From NCBI GenBank assembly GCA_946478975.1, contig CAMLEO010000010.1, positions 1 through 55,059 of the forward strand: DNA of 55,059 bases. The letters are read 5' to 3'. This document shows positions 8,558-16,844 of the stretch, piece after piece. The translations under genes and the position numbers were made by a program. Below the pieces are notes generated by a model. That model was not told the origin of the DNA. It saw only the letters and a list, made by a program, of their open reading frames with translations, and did not search any database. This DNA comes from an uncultured Steroidobacter sp. (GTDB lineage: Bacteria; Pseudomonadota; Gammaproteobacteria; Steroidobacterales; Steroidobacteraceae). Within the stretch, counting starts at the first letter, position 1. Each line of letters begins with the position of its first letter.

Positions 8558-9970
8558 ATGCGGAAACGTGCAGGGACTGATTTCATCGTACATTGCCTGG
8601 CTCTGCTGACCTTCGTCGCCGCGACACCCGCGCTGGCCCAATCCACGCCGACTCAGATTCACACCACGCCCCAGGTGGATCCCGGCGTGTATTCCGGTCG
8701 GGTGCAGCCGAATTACCCGACGCCCTACGAGCCCGCGACCGAGCAGAGCATTCAGGCCACGCTTCAACGCGTCCATGCTTATCTCCAGGATGCGAGCCCG
8801 GTCCGCATCGTGGATGGTGCTACAGGCGCCGCCGTTGCGGACTTGAACAGGCTTCCCGACCAGGTGGCGTTCGATCGCACCGACCTGCTGATTCTTTCCT
8901 ACGAGTGGGGTGTCACCTACGCGGGCATGCTGCTCGCGGCCGATATCACTAAAGACCCGCGCTATCGCGACTACACTCGTGAACGGCTCGGTGCAATTGC
9001 GGCGCTCGCCACGCATGCAAAGAAACATCTCGGCGCCGATGGCTCGGTGCCGAAGTCGAATCACGGCATGAGCGTGCGGCCGATCCTCGATCCGCATTCA
9101 TTGGATGAGTCGGGCGCCATGTGCGCGGCCATGATCAAGGCGAACCGGGCCGGGCTCGGCAACGATCTGCGGCCGTGGATCGATAATTATGTGAGCTATG
9201 TTTCGAGCAAACAGTTCCGGCTGGCCGACGGCACGCTCGCTCGCAACCGCCCGATGCCGTCCACGCTGTGGCTCGATGACTTATACATGAGCGTGCCGTG
9301 CCTGGCCCAGGCAGGCAAGCTCACCGGCGACACGCGTTACTTCGACGATGCGGCCAGACAGATACTGCAGTTCTCCGAACGCATGTTCGTGAAGGAACGT
9401 GGGCTGTTCATGCATGGCTGGGTTCAGGGCATGCAGCCGCACCCGGTGTTTCCGTGGGCGCGCGCCAACGGCTGGGCCACCATGGCGATGGCCGAGCTGC
9501 TGGACGTGTTGCCGGCGAATCATCCGAAGCGGGCGCAGATCCTGGAGATCTATCGAGCCCACGCGGCGGCGCTCGCTGCGGTCCAGGGGCATGCCGGCCT
9601 GTGGCATCAGCTGCTGGATCGGCCCGAGTCGTACGAAGAAACATCGGCGAGCGCGATGTATGTTTTCTCGCTGGCGCGCGGAATCAATCGCGGCTGGCTC
9701 GATGCTCGCGCGTTCGGTCCAGCCGTATCGCTGGGCTGGAATGCAGTGACGACGCGAGTGAACGCCAAGGGCCAGGTGGAAGGAACCTGCGTCGGCACCG
9801 GCATGGGCTGGGACCCGATGTTTTATATGTATCGCCCGGTGCATGTGCTGGCAGCTCACGGCTACGGCCCCGTCTTCCTGGCTGGCGCCGAGATGATCGC
9901 CCTGCTGCGCGCGCAGCCGGACATCGTCGTGAATGACGGCGGCGTGCACTTCGGCAAGGCGAGCCCCTGA
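8558..9970 (+). CDS. GH105/GH88-type unsaturated glucuronyl/rhamnogalacturonyl hydrolase, secreted
   Basis: 471 residues. Signal peptide from MRKRAG to about ATPALAQS, then an alpha6/alpha6-barrel typical of YteR/YesR enzymes. WLDDLYMSVP (D240, D241) carries the aspartate that protonates the enol ether of the 4,5-unsaturated uronic acid; FPWARANGWATMAMAELL is the second family signature. These enzymes remove the unsaturated uronyl residue left by polysaccharide lyases (pectin, ulvan, glycosaminoglycans). No lyase is in the window. ATG 8558 is chosen because it gives a proper signal peptide; a longer upstream frame is probably not translated. It is divergent from the sensory operon, with about 200 bases between them holding no clear motif. 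Confidence 0.9.
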   Translation: MRKRAGTDFIVHCLALLTFVAATPALAQSTPTQIHTTPQVDPGVYSGRVQPNYPTPYEPATEQSIQATLQRVHAYLQDASPVRIVDGATGAAVADLNRLPDQVAFDRTDLLILSYEWGVTYAGMLLAADITKDPRYRDYTRERLGAIAALATHAKKHLGADGSVPKSNHGMSVRPILDPHSLDESGAMCAAMIKANRAGLGNDLRPWIDNYVSYVSSKQFRLADGTLARNRPMPSTLWLDDLYMSVPCLAQAGKLTGDTRYFDDAARQILQFSERMFVKERGLFMHGWVQGMQPHPVFPWARANGWATMAMAELLDVLPANHPKRAQILEIYRAHAAALAAVQGHAGLWHQLLDRPESYEETSASAMYVFSLARGINRGWLDARAFGPAVSLGWNAVTTRVNAKGQVEGTCVGTGMGWDPMFYMYRPVHVLAAHGYGPVFLAGAEMIALLRAQPDIVVNDGGVHFGKASP

Positions 9971-9983
9971 TTTACCTCGGAGA

Positions 9984-10847
9984 TTACGTCGCCAGCTTCT
10001 TCGCACCCACGACGCACGCGACAACCGCAACGGTCACGGCGAGCATCCCGACACTGACTTGCTCGCCAAGCAGTGTCGCGGCGAGCGCCAGGCCGAAGAA
10101 CGGCTGCAGCAGTTGTAACTGGCCGACGGCGGCGATGCCGCCTTGGGCGAGGCCGCGATACCAGAACACGAAGCCGATCAGCATGCTGAACAAGGAAACA
10201 TAAGCGAGCCCGAGCCACGCCGGCTTGCTCACATGGCTGAAGCTCGGCGGCGCAAGCACGACGCACAACGTCAGCATCAGCGGCAATGACAGGGCAAGCG
10301 CCCAGCAGATCACCTGCCAGCCGCCGAGCTTGCGCGACAGCTTCGCGCCTTCCGCATACGCGAGGCCACAAACGATGATTGCAGCGAGCATCAGCATGTC
10401 GCCGGTTGGTGAAGCGGAGACGCCTTGGCCGACGGCGTAACCGACCACGAGCGCGCTGCCGACAAAAGAAAACAACCAGAATGCGGGCCGCGGCCGCTCA
10501 CCTCCGCGGAGCACACCGAAGATTGCGGTCGCAAGCGGCAGCAAGCCGACGAACACAATCGAATGAGCAGAAGTGATGTGCTGTAACGCCAGCGCCGTCA
10601 GCAACGGATAGCCGACGACGACGCCGAGCGCCACGACGATCAGCGAAGGCACATCGCCTCGTTCCGGAAATTTCTCGCGAGCGGCAAGTAACAACGCAAT
10701 TCCCAACAACGCGGCGATGGTGGCGCGGGCGACAGTGAGAAACACCGGGTCGAAGTCCATCACGGCGGCGCGCGTGGCCGGCAGCGAGCCGCTGAAAATG
10801 AGCACTCCCATGAAGCCGTTGAACCAGCCGTCCTTCGTCTTGTCCAC
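9984..10847 (-). CDS. EamA/DMT family transporter
   Basis: 287 residues with ten predicted hydrophobic segments in two EamA repeats; motifs include VGLLPLATAIFGVLRGGERP at the end of the first repeat and QLQLLQPFFGLALAATLLGE in the second. Family members export or import small metabolites such as amino acids. The start is GTG 10847, giving MDKTKDGWFNGFMGVLIFSG, a typical family N terminus; GGAG lies seven bases upstream. It is transcribed away from a MocR regulator with an inverted repeat between them, the usual arrangement for a MocR-controlled transporter. Converges on the GH105 gene. Confidence 0.9.
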   Translation of the reverse strand: MDKTKDGWFNGFMGVLIFSGSLPATRAAVMDFDPVFLTVARATIAALLGIALLLAAREKFPERGDVPSLIVVALGVVVGYPLLTALALQHITSAHSIVFVGLLPLATAIFGVLRGGERPRPAFWLFSFVGSALVVGYAVGQGVSASPTGDMLMLAAIIVCGLAYAEGAKLSRKLGGWQVICWALALSLPLMLTLCVVLAPPSFSHVSKPAWLGLAYVSLFSMLIGFVFWYRGLAQGGIAAVGQLQLLQPFFGLALAATLLGEQVSVGMLAVTVAVVACVVGAKKLAT

Positions 10848-10906
10848 GCATCGCTCCGCCAGCTGAAGATGACGGCAGGAATTCTGTGCTGGCGGGCGGG
10901 GCGCTC

Positions 10907-10945
10907 CCAGGGACAGTACGGTACAATTCTGGCGAACTGTCCTGG
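10907..10945. promoter_or_regulatory. Candidate MocR operator: inverted repeat in divergent promoter
   Basis: Left arm CCAGGGACAGT (10907-10917) and right arm ACTGTCCTGG (10936-10945) are complementary apart from one extra G, separated by 18 bases. A TACAAT at 10922-10927 between the arms could be the -10 element of the MocR gene. The position between EamA and MocR genes suggests the regulator binds here. Confidence 0.6.
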
Positions 10946-10961
10946 CCATCGGAGGAGTACA

Positions 10962-12341
10962 GTGGAGAGCGGCACCCTGATCGGGCAGGTGATTGCGACC
11001 GTGAAGCAGCGGATCGCGAGCCGTACTTTGACGCCGGGCGCGCAGCTGCCATCCATTCGCTCGCTCGCGCAGACGCTGCAGATTTCCAAGTCGACCATTG
11101 TCGAGGCGTACGAGCGGCTGGCCGCCGAAGGCATCATCCGCTCGCGGCCGGGTGCCGGTTTCTTCGTCGCCGGAAATCTCGCGCCGCTGTCGTTGGTCGA
11201 CATCGGGCCGAAGCTCGATCGCGCCATCGATCCATTCTGGATTTCCAGGCAATCGCTCGACGCCGGCGACGCAGTGTTGAAGCCCGGCTGCGGTTGGCTG
11301 CCGTCCTCGTGGATGCCGGAACAAGCATTGCGCCGTTCGTTACGTACGCTCTCGCGCGCGCCCGAAGTAACACTCACCGACTATGGAACATCGTTAGGTC
11401 TGCCGGCACTCAGGCAGCTGCTGGCACGACGCATGAGTGAGCGAGGCATCGAAGCGTCGCCGGAACAAATCATGTTGATGGAGTCCGGTACGCAGGCAAT
11501 CGATCTGCTGTGCCGCTTGCTGATCGAGCCGGGCGATACGGTGCTGGTCGACGATCCCGGTTATTTCAACTTTCACGCGCTGCTGCGAGCTCATCGCGCC
11601 AATGTCGTCGGTGTGCCGTACACGCTGACGGGGCCGGATGTGGATTTGTTTGCTCGCGCGGTGAGCGAACATCGGCCGCGGCTCTATATAACGAACTCGG
11701 CCATCCATAACCCGACCGGCGCGACACTCTCGCCGGTCGTCGCGCATCGCGTGCTCAAGCTGGCGGATCAAGCCGGCATGACGATTATCGAAGACGACAT
11801 CTGGGGCGACTTCGAGCACACGCTGGCGCCACGGCTCGCAGCCTTCGACGGTTTGCATCGAGTAGTTCACATCGGCAGCTTTTCCAAGACGCTGTCGGCT
11901 TCACTGCGTTGTGGATATATCGCCGCACCGGCCGAATGGATCGACAAGCTGATCGACCTGAAGATCGCGACGACGTTCGGCGGGGCGCGGCTGTCGTCGG
12001 AGCTCGTGCTGACGTTGTTGAAGGACGGCAGCTATCGAAAACACATGGAGTCGGTGCGGGCGCGGTTGTCCAAGGCGATGGCGGCAACGACGGCGCGCCT
12101 CAAGCCGCTGGGCTTCAAGCCGTTCATCGCGGAGCCGGCGGGAATATTTCTATGGTGCCGCCTGCCCGACGGCATTGATGCCACGGAAGTGGCGCATCGG
12201 GCATTGGTCAATCAAGTGGTGCTCGCGCCGGGCAATGCTTTCAGCGTTTTGCAAACCGCCGGCAACTTCATGCGCTTCAACGTTGCCCAATGCGATGACG
12301 AGCGTATATTCAAAGTGCTCAAGGCGGCCATGCGTGCGTAG
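10962..12341 (+). CDS. MocR-type regulator (GntR helix-turn-helix + aminotransferase fold)
   Basis: 459 residues. Residues 1-75 form a GntR winged helix (IRSLAQTLQISKSTIVEAYERL); the rest is a class I aminotransferase-like PLP domain with NPTGATLSP, EDDIWGDFE and the PLP-binding K309 in HIGSFSKTL. MocR proteins sense PLP or an amino-compound aldimine and usually control an adjacent transporter or PLP-related gene, here the divergent EamA gene. GTG 10962 is chosen because a strong GGAGGAG lies five bases upstream; starts further upstream would translate through the operator. Confidence 0.93.
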   Translation: MESGTLIGQVIATVKQRIASRTLTPGAQLPSIRSLAQTLQISKSTIVEAYERLAAEGIIRSRPGAGFFVAGNLAPLSLVDIGPKLDRAIDPFWISRQSLDAGDAVLKPGCGWLPSSWMPEQALRRSLRTLSRAPEVTLTDYGTSLGLPALRQLLARRMSERGIEASPEQIMLMESGTQAIDLLCRLLIEPGDTVLVDDPGYFNFHALLRAHRANVVGVPYTLTGPDVDLFARAVSEHRPRLYITNSAIHNPTGATLSPVVAHRVLKLADQAGMTIIEDDIWGDFEHTLAPRLAAFDGLHRVVHIGSFSKTLSASLRCGYIAAPAEWIDKLIDLKIATTFGGARLSSELVLTLLKDGSYRKHMESVRARLSKAMAATTARLKPLGFKPFIAEPAGIFLWCRLPDGIDATEVAHRALVNQVVLAPGNAFSVLQTAGNFMRFNVAQCDDERIFKVLKAAMRA

Positions 12342-12370
12342 CTCGCACAGCTGGTGAGGAGGTTACGAGC

Positions 12371-13051
12371 ATGCGTCTCAATGCTGATCTTGCCGTGCGA
12401 GCGTCGGTGCACGCGGCCGCGCTCGATTGGATTCCGAGCCCGTCCAAAGGCGTCGAGCGTCGCATGTTGTTTCGTATCGGCGATGAGAAGGCCCGTGCCA
12501 CATCGATCGTGCGTTATGCGCCGGGCAGTCATTTCGCGCGCCACGGCCATCCGGGCGGCGAGGAGTTCCTGGTGCTGGAAGGCACGTTCCAAGACGAGAC
12601 CGGCGACTTCCCGGTCGGCACCTATGTTCGCAATCCGCCGGGCACCGGCCACGAGCCCGGCACCGAGTCCGGCTGCACGATCTTCGTCAAGCTGTGGCAG
12701 TTCAAACGAGACGATCGCGAGCGCATCGTGCGCTCGGCTGCCGATGCGCCGGCGGCGAATTTGCGATCCGGCGTGCTCTCGTCGCGGGTTTTATTCGAGG
12801 GCGCAGGCGAGCGCGTGATGATTGAAGAGTGGCAGGCCGGGGCGCAGGTGCAACTCATCAACCCGGTGGGGCTGGAATTACTGATCGTCGCCGGTGAATT
12901 CTCCGATGGCACCGAGACGCCGGATCGATGGACCTGGTTGCGGTTGCCGCCGGGCCAGTCGTTGCATGCACGCGTCGGCGAGAAAGGCGCGCATGTTTGG
13001 TACAAGCTCGCGCCATTGATGCATGAAGATGTGTGTGCTTTCGATGCCTGA
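12371..13051 (+). CDS. ChrR-like cupin domain protein
   Basis: 226 residues holding two beta-rich halves. The first has a cupin metal site: H54, H58 and H60 around PGSHFARHGHPGGEE, E64/E65 and H94 in PPGTGHEP. This matches the cupin of the anti-sigma factor ChrR, but the zinc-binding N-terminal anti-sigma domain is absent, and no ECF sigma gene is adjacent. GAGGAGG lies about ten bases before the ATG. The stop overlaps the start of the amine oxidase remnant by eight bases (ATGCCTGA), so the two were translationally coupled. Function unknown; a metal-dependent dioxygenase or binding role is possible. Confidence 0.8.
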   Translation: MRLNADLAVRASVHAAALDWIPSPSKGVERRMLFRIGDEKARATSIVRYAPGSHFARHGHPGGEEFLVLEGTFQDETGDFPVGTYVRNPPGTGHEPGTESGCTIFVKLWQFKRDDRERIVRSAADAPAANLRSGVLSSRVLFEGAGERVMIEEWQAGAQVQLINPVGLELLIVAGEFSDGTETPDRWTWLRLPPGQSLHARVGEKGAHVWYKLAPLMHEDVCAFDA

Positions 13052-13966
13052 GAAAGTCATTGCCATAGTCGGTGCCGGCCTCGCGGGGCTTTGCTCTGCT
13101 CGTTTGCTGCACCAGGTCAGAACAGCGACGGCGATGTGATCTTCGAGCGCATGTCGCGCGAAACTCCGCAGCGTTATCGCAGTCTCGCGCAGGAACAGCA
13201 GTCCATGCGGCTGGCGGGCGGCTCGGCTGCGCTCGTGCATGCAATCGTTCGAGAACTGCCCGCCGAACGTATCTTGCTCGATACCCGCGTGACGGCAATG
13301 ACGTTGGTGAAGGGCGGTGTCGACCTGACGCTCGCGCGTTCCAATGAAAAGATCGAAACATTCTCGGCCGAGCGCGTCATCGCTGCCTTGCCGCCGCGCC
13401 TGTTGCAAGCGACGGTCGCGTTCACGCCCGAACAAGATCCGGCGATTGCGCAGCAGTGGCACAACACGCCGACATGGATGGCGCCGCATGCGAAGTTCTT
13501 TGCTTTGTACGAGCGCCCTTTCTGGCGCGACGCCGGCCTTTCCGGTACTGCGCAGAGCATGGTCGGGCCGATGGTGGAAATGCATGACGCGACGACGGCG
13601 TCTGGTCGCGCAGCTTTGTTTGGATTCCTCGGCGTTGGCGCCCAGCAGCGTGCGGCGATGGGTGAGGAAGCGTTGACGCGTGCGTGTATCGCCCAGTTTG
13701 CTCGCATCTTTGGCGACCCGGCCCGGCGCCCGCTTGCAACGCTGTTCAAAGATTGGGCGGCAGATCCTCTAACTGCGACATCCGCCGACAGCGCCGCAAG
13801 TGGGCACATCGCGCCGAGCGCTGTGTCCTGGGTTTCCGAGCAGTGGCGCAATCACTTGATCCTCGCCGGCAGCGAAACCAGCTCCGCCGATCCCGGCTAT
13901 CTGGCCGGCGCAGTGATCGCTGCTAAGCGCGCCGTCGCGCTGATCACTCCGTCATCCGCCCATTGA
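13044..13966 (+). pseudogene. FAD-dependent amine oxidase gene with internal deletion and frameshift
   Basis: An ATG at 13044 starts MPEKVIAIVGAGLAGL, a perfect FAD-binding GxGxxG motif, but this frame stops after 31 residues. The matching C-terminal part of a flavin monoamine oxidase continues in another frame from about 13118 (QNSDGDVIFERMSRE) to the TGA at 13966, including the terminal FAD contact SETSSADPGYLAGAV. The region that should link them (rest of the FAD site with its ExxxxxGGR motif) is missing. The junction lies at 13113-13120. The change looks like a deletion that also shifted the frame. A short TTG-started protein from 13091 could be made but would lack the dinucleotide-binding motif. 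Confidence 0.8.
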
Positions 13967-14348
13967 TATGTGGGCGATCGCTTGCTTGCGCCGCCTCGCG
14001 TGCTTCGCCGGCGAGCAGATCCAACGTGGTGCACGCGGCGTCGATGCGGTCGATGCCCACTTGCAGGGCATGGTGTAAGTGCCAGTCGTCGTCCGGGCTG
14101 ATGGCGCGGCGGGCGATGTCGATGACGGCCATGCTGTCGCACAGTTGAATGCGAACGTCCTGCAGCCGCTCTTCGAGCGACTGGATCTGGCCCGCCTCGC
14201 TGTCCTTGGCGAGGATGACCTTGGCAGCGAGCAGCAACTCGACCGCGACGTTGCGATCGTCGCGCATGAACGCCTGCTCCAGGCGATTGAGCAGGGTGAG
14301 CAGGATGGGCTGTTCGCCGGCCACGGCCGGGGCGGTGCCGTCTGGCAT
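13944..14348 (-). CDS. Uncharacterised 134-residue protein
   Basis: Mostly helical and acidic, with no signal peptide or membrane segment. Recognisable stretches are LLTLLNRLEQAFMRDDRNVA near the N terminus and DDDWHLHHALQVGIDRID further on. I do not recognise the family. It overlaps the 3' end of the convergent amine oxidase remnant by 23 bases and has a 21-base palindrome about 30 bases upstream of its start. Codon use matches the neighbours, so it is probably real. Confidence 0.6.
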   Translation of the reverse strand: MPDGTAPAVAGEQPILLTLLNRLEQAFMRDDRNVAVELLLAAKVILAKDSEAGQIQSLEERLQDVRIQLCDSMAVIDIARRAISPDDDWHLHHALQVGIDRIDAACTTLDLLAGEAREAAQASDRPHINGRMTE

Positions 14349-14377
14349 GCTTGGGGTCTCCGCTGGTGAACGAGGTC

Positions 14378-14398
14378 GTTGACCGTTATTCGGTCAAC
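14378..14398. promoter_or_regulatory. Perfect palindrome, possible operator
   Basis: GTTGACCG-TTATT-CGGTCAAC, eight-base perfect arms with a five-base spacer, lies 30 bases upstream of the minus-strand 134-residue gene and 81 bases downstream of the AIM24 operon. No T-run follows on either strand, so an operator is likelier than an intrinsic terminator. Confidence 0.45.
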
Positions 14399-14479
14399 GC
14401 CTCGAACGGTTTCCCTGAACAGCGTCGTGTTTCGACGACGCGGGCGCCGCGCCTACGTCTTGGTCGGGCGAAACGGCGA

Positions 14480-15478
14480 CTATTTCTTGGTTGGCCGGAA
14501 CGGCCAGACCCAGGAGACCAGCGGCCCGACCTTGCGCGTCTGAACCCAGACGCGGCCCTGGCCCGAAAAGCGGCACACGAAGCCTTCGCCGGAGAAGAAC
14601 AGCGACTTGTAACCGCCGACCTTGGTGACGTTGTAGCTCAGGCCGTCGGTGAAGGCGACGATGTTGCCGGTATCGACCACATATTCGCCGCTCACGTCGA
14701 TTTCGATGATGCCGCCGAAGCTGCTGAACCACAGGTCGCCCGAGCCCTGGCAGCGGATCAGGAACAGGCTCTCGCCGGAGAAGAAGCCTTTCATCAGGCC
14801 CTGCCACTTGCTCTCCACCGCCACGCCGCTGCTCGATGCGACATACGCCGAGTTCTGCAAATAAATGGTCTGGCCGTCGAGATACACGTGGCGCAGGTCG
14901 CCGGGCGCACCCGGAGCGATGCCGATCTCGCCCGGGCCGCCTTGCGCGGTGAACTCGTTGATGAAAATGGACTCGCCGGTCACGAAGCGGCTCAAGCCGC
15001 CGCGCAGCCGCGTCTTCATCACGAGATTCGTATCCATGGTCGCCATCGCCGAGGCTTCCACTTTCAACGTTTGATTCGCCGGAATCTGCACGGTCACGAA
15101 CGCATAATCGGGCTGGCCCTGAACGGTGAACTTCATCCCGCGCGGATCGGGAGTCAGCGTCTTCACCGCTCCATCGGACGAAGCCGATGTAACAGCCGGC
15201 ACCTGAGGCTGCGGATCGGAAGCAGCTGCAACCGATGCGACAGCAGCGGCTTCCGCTGGCTGCACCGTTGCCTGCGCGCCGAGCTTCGTGATCGCCGCAC
15301 ACAGCTGCTCCGCCGTTGCGCGATCGACGCCTTTCTTCACCACCGACGGCTTGCCTTTCAGCAGCGCCGCGGCGCGAGCCATTTCAATTTTGAAACGAGC
15401 GGCCAGCGAGCTGACGACGGCGTTGTGATCCCAGCCATCCGCGATCGTGCCGCTGAGGACGACATTGAATTGTGACAT
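14480..15478 (-). CDS. AIM24 family protein with extra N-terminal domain
   Basis: 332 residues. The C-terminal part (about 115-330) is an AIM24/TIGR00266 beta-domain with repeated aromatic-glycine blades (TGESIFINEF, FSGESLFLIRCQGSGDLW, GEYVVDTGNIVAF). Residues 1-75 form a separate small domain (KGKPSVVKKGVDRATAEQLC) that I recall from the N termini of other gammaproteobacterial proteins; an alanine-rich linker joins the two. Last gene of a four-gene operon. AIM24 proteins have no established bacterial role; mitochondrial Aim24 affects inner-membrane architecture. Confidence 0.85.
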   Translation of the reverse strand: MSQFNVVLSGTIADGWDHNAVVSSLAARFKIEMARAAALLKGKPSVVKKGVDRATAEQLCAAITKLGAQATVQPAEAAAVASVAAASDPQPQVPAVTSASSDGAVKTLTPDPRGMKFTVQGQPDYAFVTVQIPANQTLKVEASAMATMDTNLVMKTRLRGGLSRFVTGESIFINEFTAQGGPGEIGIAPGAPGDLRHVYLDGQTIYLQNSAYVASSSGVAVESKWQGLMKGFFSGESLFLIRCQGSGDLWFSSFGGIIEIDVSGEYVVDTGNIVAFTDGLSYNVTKVGGYKSLFFSGEGFVCRFSGQGRVWVQTRKVGPLVSWVWPFRPTKK

Positions 15479-15487
15479 TGTTTGCTC

Positions 15488-16171
15488 CTAGCCGTGGCGT
15501 GCACGCAGAGTCGGGGTCAGCGCCGTGCCGAAGCTGCGCTGATTGTTCGACTGGCACCAGACGGTGCCCTTGCCGCGGAATTTGCAGACCAGCCCTTCGC
15601 CGCCGAGGATGGAATGCAGCCAGCTGTCGCCGGCCTTGGTGAGCGAGAACTGCAGCGTTTCGTTGAAGGCCACGATGTGGCCGGTGTCGACGATGAATTC
15701 GCCGTCGACCGGCTGCGGATAAATGGCGCCGAACGAATTCAGCAGCACCTGGCCGCTGCCCTGGAGCTTGACCCAGAACAGGCTCTCGCCCGACAGCAGC
15801 GTGCGAAAGCCCTGCCAGCCCACGCCGACTTCGACACCGCTTTCGCATGCGACGAACGAACCGCCTTGCACGATGAGACTTTCGCGGTCCAGCGTCATGG
15901 TCATCATGTCGCCCGGCAGCGGTGTGCCCAGCCACACTTCCGAGCCCGCGCGACGGGATTCGAAATGATTCAGAAACAACGACTCGCCGGCGAACAAACG
16001 TTTCACCGTCTTGGTGAAGCTGCCGGAGCCGCGCTTGTGAGTCGTTGTGGTGATGCCGACGTCGGCGCTCATCGCGATCATCGCGCCCGCTTCGGCAGTG
16101 ACGGTTTCGCCGGCGTCGAGAATCAACTTCGCGGCGCTGTTGCCCGGTCGATGTACGAGTTGGATGTCCAT
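15488..16171 (-). CDS. AIM24/TIGR00266 family protein, middle paralogue
   Basis: 227 residues made almost entirely of the AIM24 domain: AGAMIAMSADVGI, FAGESLFLNHF, LSGESLFWVKLQGSGQV, GEFIVDTGHIVAF and GGEGLVCKFRGKGTVW. Nine bases separate it from the next paralogue downstream and ten from the one upstream, so all are co-transcribed. No membrane segment or signal peptide is evident. The three copies have diverged widely, indicating old duplication and probably a hetero-oligomer rather than recent redundancy. Confidence 0.87.
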   Translation of the reverse strand: MDIQLVHRPGNSAAKLILDAGETVTAEAGAMIAMSADVGITTTTHKRGSGSFTKTVKRLFAGESLFLNHFESRRAGSEVWLGTPLPGDMMTMTLDRESLIVQGGSFVACESGVEVGVGWQGFRTLLSGESLFWVKLQGSGQVLLNSFGAIYPQPVDGEFIVDTGHIVAFNETLQFSLTKAGDSWLHSILGGEGLVCKFRGKGTVWCQSNNQRSFGTALTPTLRARHG

Positions 16172-16181
16172 GCGTCAGCCC

Positions 16182-16844
16182 CTAGAGTTTCGGATTCAGC
16201 CAGCCGGTGAGCCCGCTCAGGCTGCGGGTTTGAATGACGATGCGGCCCTTGCCGGTGACGCGCGTCACCAGGCCTTCGCCGCCCATCACGCTGGAGATGA
16301 GTCCGCCGGCAAGTTGCAACTTCAGTGTGATGCCCGGTTCGTAGGCCACCAGGTGGCTGGTGTCGACGATGTATTCGCCGTCGATCTGCTTTTCGATCAG
16401 TGCGCCATAGGCGCCGTACCAGACTTTGCCCGGGCCGGTCACCGAGATCTTGAACAAACCTTCCTTGGCGATGAACGACACGAGCCCGGCCCATTTCAGG
16501 CCGATCTTCACTGTTTCATCGCAGGCCAGGAACGCGCCGGGCTGCAGATAATAAGTCTCGCCGGCAGCGAGCTCCTTGCAATGCATGTCGCCGGGCGTCG
16601 GCTGCACCAGGGTCAGCTGCTTGGGCGCCGATGTGCCGTTGTGAAAGCGATTGATGAAGATCGACTCGCCGCCGAACACGCGCCGCGCGATCGCGCCGAA
16701 CAGGCCGCCATTCAATTGCGTGCGCATCGTCAGATCGGCGGCCATGCTGGCCATGGCATCCGACTCCGCGACGATGGCTTCGCCCGGCGCAAGCGTCACC
16801 TGCAGGTGCGCGAACGCGGGGGCTCCATCAATCTGCGTTTTCAT
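16182..16844 (-). CDS. AIM24/TIGR00266 family protein, first paralogue
   Basis: 220 residues, AIM24 domain throughout: MASMAADLTMRTQLNGG, FGGESIFINRFHNG, GEYIVDTSHLVAYEPG and GGEGLVTRVTGKGRI. Its start codon overlaps the stop of the upstream M48 protease gene by four bases, so protease and AIM24 proteins are made together. This suggests a shared envelope or quality-control task, but no substrate is known. Confidence 0.87.
   Translation of the reverse strand: MKTQIDGAPAFAHLQVTLAPGEAIVAESDAMASMAADLTMRTQLNGGLFGAIARRVFGGESIFINRFHNGTSAPKQLTLVQPTPGDMHCKELAAGETYYLQPGAFLACDETVKIGLKWAGLVSFIAKEGLFKISVTGPGKVWYGAYGALIEKQIDGEYIVDTSHLVAYEPGITLKLQLAGGLISSVMGGEGLVTRVTGKGRIVIQTRSLSGLTGWLNPKL

Noticed and set aside
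12371..13051. ChrR anti-sigma factor
   Set aside because: Only the cupin half is present; the zinc-binding anti-sigma domain and an ECF sigma gene are missing.
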